NCBI GenBank assembly: GCA_937952455.1
Contig: CALFYU010000055.1
Coordinates: 1-6,795 of the forward strand
Source: an uncultured Planctomycetaceae bacterium
GTDB taxonomy: Bacteria; Planctomycetota; Planctomycetia; Planctomycetales; Planctomycetaceae
Reading direction: 5' to 3'
DNA: 6,795 bases
A program made the position numbers and the translations under genes. Below are positions 1-6,385 of the stretch, in pieces; positions within the stretch are counted from its first letter, which is position 1, and each line of letters begins with the position of its first letter. The notes below the pieces were generated by a model that saw only the letters and a list, made by a program, of their open reading frames with translations, ran no database searches and had not been told where the DNA came from.

Positions 1-113
1 CAAGCCCTGTCCGCCGATGCCGCGACCCCTTTGTTTGCCCTGGTATCGTTGCGGAACGCCGGAGCGATGTTACGGGGGCCTGCAAGTCACACCCGGTTGC
101 GGCGCCAGTTCGC
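1..113. other. Sequence downstream of the pump gene; no assignable gene
   Basis: This short stretch lies 3' of the RND pump on the minus strand. In the efflux-operon direction one frame stays open from the pump stop to the window edge, with a possible TTG start at 85-83 and a basic N-terminus (LQAPVTSLRRSATIPG...). That would suit the start of an outer-membrane channel gene, which often follows in such operons. However, all three plus-strand frames are also open across the stretch, so openness carries little weight here. I see no Shine-Dalgarno sequence and no hairpin plus T-run that would end the operon. I leave it unassigned. Confidence 0.3.
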
Positions 114-3100
114 TCAGGTGATGCTCTTTGGATTATCGCCGGCAACGGGAGTTTGAGGCTGCGATTTGCGTTCGGCGAACCAACTGATCACGTAGTAGAA
201 CACCGGCGTTAAGAAGATTCCGAAGAACGTCACGCCAATCATCCCGCTGAAGACCGCCGTTCCCAAGGACCGCCGCATCTCCCAACCGGCGCCGGTGGCG
301 ATCATCAGCGGCAGCACGCCGAACACGAACGCGAACGAGGTCATCAGAATCGGCCGCAGCCGCAATTTGCAGGCCAACAGCGTTGCTTCACGCCGTCCCA
401 GCCCTTGCTTGCGCTGATCGACCGCGTATTCGACGATCAGAATCGCATTCTTTGCGGCCATGGCGATCAACACGATGAAACCGATTTGGGCGAAGATGTC
501 GACCGGCTTGTGCGCGATCCACACCAATCCGGCGACCGAACTGAGCAGGCACATCGGCACGACCATCACGATCCCCAGCGGCAACGACCAGCTTTCATAG
601 AGCGCGACCAACACCAGGAACACCAGCACCACGGAGAGCACGAAGATGAACTTTCCGGTGTTGGAGGCGGTCACAGCCTGATACGCGATTCCGGTCCATT
701 GATAGCCGAACCCCTGCGGCAAGTTATCGGGACTGCAGATCTCTTCCATCATGGCCAGCGCCTGTCCGGCGCTGTAACCGGAACCCGGTCCGAAGATGAT
801 CGCTGAGGAATTGACGTCATTGTAGCGCATGACAAACGTTGGCCCGTTGTCGTACCGCACGCGGATTAAGGTACCCAGTGGCACCATCTCGCCTTGCGCA
901 TTGCGAACCTGCAACAGCTTGAGGCTGTCCGGGTCGGTACGAAAACTCCCTTCGGCCTCGACATTCACCTGCCAGATGCGGCCGAAGCGGTTGAATTGAT
1001 TGACGTACATCGAGCCCATATTGGCACTGAGCGTCTCGTTCACGTCGTGCAGCTTGACGCCCATTTGCATGACCGCCTCGCGATCGATGTCGACATAGAG
1101 TTGCGGCGCATCGGCCTTGAACGTCGACAGCATCGGCCCGATTTCCGGTTGAGCGTGGGCCTGGGTAACGACCGAATCGGTAACGTTCTGCAATTCCTCC
1201 AGCCCCTGTCCGGTGCGGTCTTCGATTTGAATTTGCAGCCCGCCCGCCCCCCCCAGTCCCGGCACGGGGGGCGCGCCGAGGACTTTTGCCTCGCAGTCGA
1301 TGACTTCCCGGTAATACCGCGCGTTGAGCGCCTTGGCCATCTCCACCGCCTGGGTCTGCGGCGTGGTGCGGTCTTCGAACTCATCGAGAATGATAAAGAT
1401 CGTGCCCCAGTTTGACGCGTCACAGGCCATGACCACCGAGAAGCCCGATACCGACATCGCCGAAGCGACGCCGGGGGTCTCGATGGCGATCTCCTCCAGC
1501 CGCTTCATCGTCGCCTGCGTCCGCTGCACCGAGGCCGATTCGGGAAGCGCGACGTTTACCAGCAGATAGCCTTGATCCTGCTCGGGAATGAATCCCTTGG
1601 GGGAAGTCGTCAAGCCGTAGCCGGTCAAACCCACCAGTCCCGCATAGACGATCAGCACGATAATACAGAGCCGCAGCGACAAGCCGACGAGGCTGGTATA
1701 GCCGCCGGTCAGCAGGTCAAAGACCTTGTTGAACCCGCCGAAGAGAATCGCCAGAACGCGGTTGATCAATGGGCCGACCAACCAGCCGACGACGGCTCCG
1801 GGCAAAAACAGGGCAGCCCGCAGGCCCCAGGCGGCATATTCATTCTTCGCCGACGTCGCCAGGTCGATGCCCAGGCGTTCGAGGGCGTAATAACTGAGCA
1901 CGCCGAATAGCGCGGCGATGCCCAGCCGGGGCAATGCCTCGCGCTGCACACCGTGCTCTCCCCCGTGCGGCTTGATCCAAGCGACGGCCCGAGCGGGTGC
2001 CATGGTGAGCGCATTCGTGGCGGAAAACAGCGCCGCCGTCGCGATCGTCAACGCAAACTGCCGGTAAAACTCGCCGACCAATCCGGGGATAAAGGCCGTC
2101 GGAATAAAAACCGATGCCAGCACGAGGCTGATGCCGAACACCGGGCCTGTGATTTCGGCCATCGCCTTGAGCGTCGCTTCCCGGGCCGGCAGGCCTTCGC
2201 CCATCCACCGCTCGATATTTTCGACCACGACAATCGAGTCATCCACCACGATACCCACGGCCAGGACGAGTCCGAACAGCGACAGGTTATTCAGTGAAAA
2301 GCCGAGCATCTTCATGACCATGAAGGTGCCGATCAGGGCCACGACAATATCGATGATCGGCAGCAGCATCGCCCGCCAGTCCTGCAGGAAGACGAGGATT
2401 ACCACAATCACCAAGCCGGCGGCGATATAAATGGTGTTGATCACGTCCTGGACCGAATCGCGGATGAACGGCGTCGTGTCATAGGCGATGACGTAATCGA
2501 CCCCCTGCGGGAATTGCTTTTTCAGTTCCTCCATCTTGGCTTTGACGGCGTCGCCAGTGGACAAGGCATTGGCCGTGCGAGTGGTATACACGCCCAGCGC
2601 CACCGACGGATATTGCACCGGCTTCCCGTCCTCTTTCACGGTCAGTGTGCATCCCAAGTCCGCATTTTGAGCGCCCAACTCCAGCCGGGCGACGTCGCGC
2701 AGGTAAACCAACGTGCCGTCGGACCCCAATTTGACGACGATTGCGCCGAACTGCTCAGCGGTGCTCAAGCGTCCTAAAGTATTTAACACCAGTTGATACT
2801 CTTGGCCTGACGGGACCGGCTGTTGCCCGATATTCCCGGCGGCGATCTCGACGTTCTGTTGCCGAATCGCTTCCACGACGTCGCTGGCCGTCAAGTCGAG
2901 CGAGGCCAACTTCTGCGGGTCGAGCCACGCTCGCATACTGTAGGAGCGTTCCCCCAAAAATTTCGTCAATCCGACGCCCGGCACACGGGAAATCGGATCG
3001 TAGATGTTGATTTCTGCGTAGTTGCTGAGATACAGCGAATCGTAACGGTTGTCGGGCGAAATCAAATTAATGGCCAACAGCATGTTGGCCGACTTGAGTT

Positions 3101-3488
3101 TGACGCTCACCCCTTGTTCCTGCACGCTGAGCGGTAATTGGGCCAGTGCCAACTGCACACGGGTCTGCACCAGCATCAACGCCGTGTTCACATCGGTGCC
3201 GACTTCAAAACTCACGATCAGGTTGTATTGCCCGTTGTTCGTGCTGGTGGAGGACATATAGATCATGCCCTCAACGCCGTTGACTTGCGATTCGATCGGC
3301 TCGGCCACCGCATCGGCGACCGTCTGCGCATTCCCGCCCGGGTAGCTGGCGATGACCTGGATCGTGGGCGGCACAATGGGCGGATACTGCGCCGTGGGCA
3401 GCGCCCGATAACAGACCGCTCCGGCAATCACGATTACAATCGAGAGCACCCAGGCGAAATTGGGGCGGTCAATGAAAAATCGGGACAT
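114..3488 (-). CDS. RND multidrug efflux pump, HAE1 family, MexF/OqxB-like inner-membrane permease
   Basis: This is the proton-driven inner-membrane component of a tripartite pump that exports drugs or other amphiphiles from the periplasm or outer leaflet. It has 1124 residues against about 1030-1060 for typical family members. Family landmarks appear in order: TM1 (about 10-29); the first porter domain with VEGMIYMSS (72-80) and an RYDSLYLSNYA stretch (148-158) as in MexF; TM2-TM6 (about 349-501); TM7 (607-627); the second porter domain with a GAPPVPGLGGAGG loop (738-750); and TM8-TM12 (946-1104). The proton-relay residues are intact: D416 and D417 in TM4, K1013 in TM10, R1043 and T1050 by TM11, equivalent to AcrB D407/D408, K940, R971 and T978. 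The extra length lies between TM6 and TM7 (about 506-590) and holds two more hydrophobic stretches. The start is the ATG of MSRFFIDRPNF, the usual family N-terminus; its ribosome site is weak. It follows the adaptor gene by 72 bases. The substrate cannot be told from sequence. Confidence 0.97.
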   Translation of the reverse strand: MSRFFIDRPNFAWVLSIVIVIAGAVCYRALPTAQYPPIVPPTIQVIASYPGGNAQTVADAVAEPIESQVNGVEGMIYMSSTSTNNGQYNLIVSFEVGTDVNTALMLVQTRVQLALAQLPLSVQEQGVSVKLKSANMLLAINLISPDNRYDSLYLSNYAEINIYDPISRVPGVGLTKFLGERSYSMRAWLDPQKLASLDLTASDVVEAIRQQNVEIAAGNIGQQPVPSGQEYQLVLNTLGRLSTAEQFGAIVVKLGSDGTLVYLRDVARLELGAQNADLGCTLTVKEDGKPVQYPSVALGVYTTRTANALSTGDAVKAKMEELKKQFPQGVDYVIAYDTTPFIRDSVQDVINTIYIAAGLVIVVILVFLQDWRAMLLPIIDIVVALIGTFMVMKMLGFSLNNLSLFGLVLAVGIVVDDSIVVVENIERWMGEGLPAREATLKAMAEITGPVFGISLVLASVFIPTAFIPGLVGEFYRQFALTIATAALFSATNALTMAPARAVAWIKPHGGEHGVQREALPRLGIAALFGVLSYYALERLGIDLATSAKNEYAAWGLRAALFLPGAVVGWLVGPLINRVLAILFGGFNKVFDLLTGGYTSLVGLSLRLCIIVLIVYAGLVGLTGYGLTTSPKGFIPEQDQGYLLVNVALPESASVQRTQATMKRLEEIAIETPGVASAMSVSGFSVVMACDASNWGTIFIILDEFEDRTTPQTQAVEMAKALNARYYREVIDCEAKVLGAPPVPGLGGAGGLQIQIEDRTGQGLEELQNVTDSVVTQAHAQPEIGPMLSTFKADAPQLYVDIDREAVMQMGVKLHDVNETLSANMGSMYVNQFNRFGRIWQVNVEAEGSFRTDPDSLKLLQVRNAQGEMVPLGTLIRVRYDNGPTFVMRYNDVNSSAIIFGPGSGYSAGQALAMMEEICSPDNLPQGFGYQWTGIAYQAVTASNTGKFIFVLSVVLVFLVLVALYESWSLPLGIVMVVPMCLLSSVAGLVWIAHKPVDIFAQIGFIVLIAMAAKNAILIVEYAVDQRKQGLGRREATLLACKLRLRPILMTSFAFVFGVLPLMIATGAGWEMRRSLGTAVFSGMIGVTFFGIFLTPVFYYVISWFAERKSQPQTPVAGDNPKSIT

Positions 3489-3560
3489 GTTGGTAAACCC
3501 CGGCGATGCGGCGGGGACGCGATATGTGGATGTACGAATGCGCCGGATTCCTCCCGGCGA

Positions 3561-4826
3561 CTATTTCTCGCTCTTTTGCGCGGTCGTCTTGTCTAGGGGA
3601 GATTCCGGACTGCGGAGCAGCGTCAGCATGTCCACCTTTTGCGGGTCGACTTTGATACCCGGACGGGCGCGGAGCAGGCCCTCCACAATCACGCGGTCCG
3701 TCGGCTTGAGAACTTCCACTTGTTTCGTGACGTCCTTTCCGTCAGGCCCGGTGTCGGTGATCGTCCGATACGGCTTCACCTCCCGCAGACCATTGTGCAT
3801 CTGGCCCACGTCAACGATGCGGTACTCCACCTCCTGCTGGTCGTTCACGACGAGCACATATCGCTGGCCCTGATTGGTGCCCACCGCCGCGTCGGTAACC
3901 AGCAGTGCCGAGTGAGGCGGCGAAGCAGGAACGCGGACCCTCGTGAATAGTCCGGAAACGAGTTTGCCGTTTTCATTCTTAAAGACGGCCCGCAATTGAA
4001 TCGATCCGGTGCTGGCATCGAGTTGATTGCTCACAAAATCAATCGCGCCGTCAATGGAAAAGTCCGCATTGGCGCCGATGGCCATTTCGACCGGAATCTC
4101 CGACGCACGGGGGGATTTGATTTTCCCCTCCGTGACGAGCCGCTGGTAGTGCTCGGCGGTGTTCTGGTCGACGTTAAAATACGCCCAAATCGGACTGATG
4201 GACACCACGTTGGTCAGCGTGGTGACGTTTTCGGTCACCAGATTGCCCACGTCGACCAGGTGCCGGCTGACTCGCCCGTCGATGGGCGTGCGAACTTTGC
4301 ACCAGTCATAGTACAACTGCGCCAGTTCAATATCGGCCTGGGCCTTCTCGACCGAGGCCGCCGCCTCGTCGCGGGCGCCGAGCCGCCGGGCGATCTCCTG
4401 TTCACTCATCGCCCCTTTGTTTTGTTTTTGGACCGACAGTCCGATATCGTATTCCGCTTGGCTCTTCGTCAGGTCGGCCTGCGCCACCTTGAGGCCGGCC
4501 TTGGCTTGATCGAGCGAGGCCTTGTAACTCCGGTCGTCGATCTCGAACAGCACATCCCCTGTTTTGACCTCATCGCCGTCCTTAAACAGGATTTTCGTCA
4601 GGTAGCCGGTAACGCGGGGATTGATGTCCACGGACTGATCCGCCTGGGTGCGGGCGGTGAACACCTCGTAGTCGGTCACCTGACGTTCAATCGGTGTGCT
4701 GACTCGCACGACTGGCGGAGGGGTCGGCTTGACGGCCGGTCGCGACTGCGAACAACCGGCGAGCGCGGCGAGCTGGAGCATAGTACAGAGTACGAAGGGT
4801 TTATTGGTTTTCCGCTCAGCTTTCAT
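3561..4826 (-). CDS. Periplasmic adaptor (membrane fusion) lipoprotein of the RND pump, MexE/OqxA-like
   Basis: This protein bridges the RND pump and an outer-membrane channel. I chose the ATG at 4826 (421 aa) because it gives a clean lipoprotein signal: basic MKAERKTNK, a hydrophobic core, then lipobox LAGC with the lipidated Cys at residue 25 followed by Ser. An ATG in the same frame at 4931 would add 35 hydrophilic residues in front and bury the signal. Domains follow in order: lipoyl half with NPRVTGYLTKILFKDGDEV (69-87), alpha-helical hairpin (about 101-175), second lipoyl half with RTPIDGRVSRHLVDVGNLV (179-197), beta-barrel (about 208-300, ending GLFTRVRVP), and membrane-proximal domain with AVGTNQGQRYVLVVN (314-328) and VIVEGLLRARPG (379-390). 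A short polar insert lies in the last domain (about 352-372), and residues 396-421 form a polar tail. It is the first gene of the efflux unit. Family assignment is firm; the start choice is inference from the signal peptide. Confidence 0.95.
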   Translation of the reverse strand: MKAERKTNKPFVLCTMLQLAALAGCSQSRPAVKPTPPPVVRVSTPIERQVTDYEVFTARTQADQSVDINPRVTGYLTKILFKDGDEVKTGDVLFEIDDRSYKASLDQAKAGLKVAQADLTKSQAEYDIGLSVQKQNKGAMSEQEIARRLGARDEAAASVEKAQADIELAQLYYDWCKVRTPIDGRVSRHLVDVGNLVTENVTTLTNVVSISPIWAYFNVDQNTAEHYQRLVTEGKIKSPRASEIPVEMAIGANADFSIDGAIDFVSNQLDASTGSIQLRAVFKNENGKLVSGLFTRVRVPASPPHSALLVTDAAVGTNQGQRYVLVVNDQQEVEYRIVDVGQMHNGLREVKPYRTITDTGPDGKDVTKQVEVLKPTDRVIVEGLLRARPGIKVDPQKVDMLTLLRSPESPLDKTTAQKSEK

Positions 4827-4858
4827 GGAAACGTCCGTTGGAACCGAGTGATGTCCCA

Positions 4859-4869
4859 CCGTCTGACGG
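4859..4869. repeat. Small perfect dyad in the adaptor leader
   Basis: CCGTC-T-GACGG is a perfect 11-base dyad 33 to 43 bases upstream of the chosen adaptor start. With a one-base centre it cannot fold as a tight hairpin, so it would more likely be a protein-binding half-site pair, or chance. Confidence 0.3.
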
Positions 4870-4873
4870 CCTT

Positions 4874-4890
4874 CGATGACCCTGTCATCG
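4874..4890. promoter_or_regulatory. Dyad 1: candidate operator upstream of the efflux operon
   Basis: The sequence CGATGAC-CCT-GTCATCG is a perfect inverted repeat with 7-base arms and a 3-base centre, 48 to 64 bases upstream of the adaptor ATG. The outer hexamers recur in a second dyad at 4935-4949. A repeated palindrome in front of an efflux operon is the usual layout for binding of a dimeric repressor or activator. The regulator is not encoded in the window, so the role is inferred. Confidence 0.45.
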
Positions 4891-4892
4891 GA

Positions 4893-4903
4893 CAACATTG
4901 TTG
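4893..4903. repeat. Small perfect dyad CAACA-T-TGTTG
   Basis: This 11-base dyad sits between the two CGATGA dyads. The same five-base arms in the opposite order (TGTTG...CAACA) occur at 5277-5291, next to the sigma-54-like promoter. A nine-base dyad, TTGT-A-ACAA, lies at 4910-4918. These add to an unusually dense cluster of dyads, but each alone is short enough to be chance. Confidence 0.3.
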
Positions 4904-4934
4904 GCACAGTTGTAACAAACTTTTTCAGCACACG

Positions 4935-4949
4935 CGATGAAAGTCATCG
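4935..4949. promoter_or_regulatory. Dyad 2: second CGATGA...TCATCG candidate operator
   Basis: CGATGA-AAG-TCATCG is an inverted repeat with the same six-base arms as dyad 1. Its centre is 60 bases from the centre of dyad 1, close to a whole number of helical turns, which would place both on the same DNA face. The gap between the arms is 3 bases here and 5 in dyad 1 if only the hexamers are counted, so the half-site geometry differs slightly. A weaker dyad, ATGAG-N6-CTCAT, lies at 4976-4991. Confidence 0.45.
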
Positions 4950-5142
4950 AGTTTTATTCGTAAGCCGCGCTAATGATGAGTCGAATCTCATGCGCACTTT
5001 TTGTCGTGCAGAGTCACCCGTTCTGACCGACGCATTACCGTGTGCCTCCATACCGGAATCCGTCGGGGGAAATTTTCACAAAAGATCATTGCAACTCCGG
5101 CACGGTCACGGTACTCTTAAGTCGGCCCGTTTGAGTTGGCAG

Positions 5143-5158
5143 CTTGGGTTTACCCAAG
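5143..5158. promoter_or_regulatory. Perfect 16-base palindrome, possible activator site
   Basis: CTTGGGT-TT-ACCCAAG is an inverted repeat with 7-base arms. It lies roughly 180 bases upstream of the start point predicted from the sigma-54-like promoter, within the range where enhancer-binding activators of sigma-54 usually bind. No T-run follows on either strand, so it is not an intrinsic terminator. The role as an activator site is inferred from position only. Confidence 0.35.
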
Positions 5159-5303
5159 GCGAGCGCCTGCCGATTCACGGGCCATTTTTCTGCGCCGTGC
5201 CAACCCACCGTACCGACCGCGTCACAGACATCGGTCTCTGCTCCCTGCCTTTCGCAGCGCCTTTTCGCGCCGTCGGTGTTGGTTCACAACAGCCAAAGCG
5301 GAG

Positions 5304-5320
5304 TTGGCATATTGTTTGCG
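5304..5320 (+). promoter_or_regulatory. Sigma-54 (RpoN) type -24/-12 promoter
   Basis: TTGGCAT-ATTGT-TTGCG matches the RpoN consensus TGGCAY-N5-TTGCW at every position except the last. It keeps the invariant GG (5306-5307) and GC (5318-5319) exactly 10 bases apart. It lies between genes and points along the plus strand towards the pore-loop/RCK_C gene. Transcription would start near 5331, giving a leader of about 230 nt. Such promoters need an ATP-dependent enhancer-binding protein, and none is encoded here. The nearby TTTGGCAT at 5343-5350 lacks a -12 element and is not a second copy. Confidence 0.6.
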
Positions 5321-5417
5321 TTAATGTGACTTCGGGCCAATTTTTGGCATGGCTCGTCGTATTTTCCGCGTCGGGTGGACGCTAAGCAACCAATATGGAC
5401 GATCGGGCAACCATTGT

Positions 5418-5441
5418 GTTCAAGGCTTGCGAGGCCTGAAC
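5418..5441 (+). other. Possible stem-loop in the leader of the RCK_C gene
   Basis: GTTCAAGGC pairs with GCCTGAAC around a 7-base loop, giving eight base pairs with one bulged A. It would lie in the transcript from the sigma-54-like promoter, about 125-145 bases before the ATG. No T-run follows, so it does not look like an intrinsic terminator. Function unknown. Confidence 0.3.
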
Positions 5442-5453
5442 GTGCGAGCCACG

Positions 5454-5471
5454 CCGTGTCATTCGGCACGG
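5454..5471 (+). other. Second possible leader stem-loop
   Basis: CCGTG pairs with CACGG around an 8-base loop, 12 bases after the first stem-loop. It is short and may be chance. Together the two would give the leader some structure. Confidence 0.2.
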
Positions 5472-5564
5472 TAGCATCAGGTCGAATTTCACCACGTCGT
5501 TCGTTCGGCACCGCTCTGAAAACAGGAAGCATTCCTCTCCGAATTCGAGAATAGGGATCGGCTC

Positions 5565-6362
5565 ATGTTGACCATATTGCCCGTTGTGTCGCTGTTAGGT
5601 GTCGTCGTCTGTTCCTTGATGGTCGTGCGCGTTGCATCGATTGCGTTGTCTTTGACCGGTTTGTCTCAACAGCTTGCCCGGTTTCAAGCGCGGTCGGCAT
5701 TTACCGGTGCGGGATTTACCACGACGGAATCCGAGAAAGTGATGCAGCACCCGGTTCGCCGGCGGATCATCATGTTGTTGATGCTGTTGGGGAACGCCGG
5801 ATTCATCACGGCGATTTCTTCGTTGATCCTCTCCTTTTTGAAGACTCCCGATTCTCCCGGCATGTTTACGACCGTTTGGTTTCGCCTGACTTTGTTGGCT
5901 GGTGGGCTTTCGGTCTTGTGGATGGTGGCGCACAGCCAATTTGTCGACCGCCATTTGTCGCGAGCGATCACGGCCGCGTTGAAGCGGTGGACGGATCTCG
6001 AGATTCGCGACTATTCCGAACTCCTGCACCTCTCGGGCGATTATGCCGTGGCCGAACTTGTCGTGGAAGCCGACGATTGGCTGGCCGACCGCCGATTGAT
6101 CGATTTGAAACTCAGCGACGAAGGCGTGCTGGTCCTGGGCGTGGAAAAGCCGGGCGGACAATACGTGGGAACACCCCGGGGCGACTATCAATTCACCCCC
6201 GATGACAATGTGTTGCTCTACGGCCCGCGGGACGTCGTGGCGAGTTTGGATGAGCGCCGCGCCGGCCGCGAGGGAAACTGGGAGCACCATGTCGCCGTCG
6301 AACAGCAGGTCAAAACCCAGCAGGAACAACGGACCCAGATTTCCACGACCAACGACGAATAA
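5565..6362 (+). CDS. Membrane protein with pore-loop-like motif and C-terminal RCK_C (TrkA_C) domain
   Basis: This 265-residue protein is probably an inner-membrane cation (potassium-like) channel or transport subunit gated by a ligand bound to its RCK_C domain. Segments in order: a hydrophobic helix (about 4-25), an amphipathic stretch leading into SAFTGAGFTTTE (44-55), a basic segment HPVRRR (62-67), a hydrophobic helix (about 68-92), a third helix (about 103-123), then a soluble RCK_C domain (about 150-230) with the usual EL(V)VE...L.D..L..EGVLVLGVE pattern and DDNVLLYGP at its end, and a Gln-rich polar tail. The 44-55 motif resembles one filter loop of TrkH/KtrB potassium transporters, but only one such repeat is present and there is no RCK_N (nucleotide-binding) half. 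Proteins of this layout are usually annotated only as TrkA C-terminal domain proteins. The ATG is preceded by AGGGA seven bases upstream. Ion selectivity and ligand are inference. A sigma-54-like promoter lies upstream. Confidence 0.85.
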   Translation: MLTILPVVSLLGVVVCSLMVVRVASIALSLTGLSQQLARFQARSAFTGAGFTTTESEKVMQHPVRRRIIMLLMLLGNAGFITAISSLILSFLKTPDSPGMFTTVWFRLTLLAGGLSVLWMVAHSQFVDRHLSRAITAALKRWTDLEIRDYSELLHLSGDYAVAELVVEADDWLADRRLIDLKLSDEGVLVLGVEKPGGQYVGTPRGDYQFTPDDNVLLYGPRDVVASLDERRAGREGNWEHHVAVEQQVKTQQEQRTQISTTNDE

Positions 6363-6385
6363 CGTGCGACGGTTTCGCCCTGCCG

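Larger units (their letters stand above)
4827..5564. other. Long divergent intergenic region without a convincing gene
   Basis: This gap of 738 bases separates the 5' ends of the efflux operon (minus) and the pore-loop/RCK_C gene (plus). Open frames exist, the longest 169 codons at 4876-5385 on the plus strand, but none has a recognisable domain, a good ribosome site or the clear third-position bias of the flanking genes. What I can see instead is regulatory: paired dyads near 4874-4949, a palindrome at 5143-5158, a sigma-54-like promoter at 5304-5320, and stem-loops between 5418 and 5471. I found no tRNA, no riboswitch that I recognise and no persuasive sigma-70 promoter for the efflux operon. 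Confidence 0.7.

Noticed and set aside
405..806. Long plus-strand frames opposite the pump gene, rich in His, Gln, Asp and Arg
   Set aside because: Antisense shadows of a GC-rich coding gene; the composition and lack of domains are typical of such shadows. The same applies to others at 894-1415 and 3996-4940.
3498..3516. CCCCG...CGGGG inverted repeat just before the pump start
   Set aside because: Only five base pairs in GC-rich DNA, with no T-run. It could affect translation of the pump, but the evidence is too thin to list it as a feature.
4901..4917. TTGGCAC resembling a -24 element near the efflux operon
   Set aside because: At the required spacing there is TAAC instead of TTGC, so the invariant GC of the -12 element is missing.
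4876..5385. A 169-codon plus-strand open frame across the intergenic region
   Set aside because: There is no recognisable domain, no ribosome site, mixed third-position bases unlike the flanking genes, and it would run through both the dyads and the sigma-54 promoter. It looks like a chance open frame.
5349..5474. A 41-codon plus-strand frame (MARRIFRVGWTLS...) just after the sigma-54-like promoter
   Set aside because: Its position is suggestive, but there is no Shine-Dalgarno sequence, no hydrophobic or otherwise typical small-protein pattern, and no way to test conservation here.
5284..5532. An 82-codon minus-strand frame in the gap
   Set aside because: Its composition is unlike a protein domain, it has no ribosome site, and it runs antisense through the sigma-54-like promoter.
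5595..6329. A 244-codon minus-strand frame opposite the RCK_C gene
   Set aside because: The plus-strand frame has clear membrane helices and an RCK_C domain; the antisense frame has neither domain nor ribosome site.
6363..6385. Possible bidirectional terminator between the converging genes
   Set aside because: The 23 bases contain no inverted repeat and no T-run on either strand.
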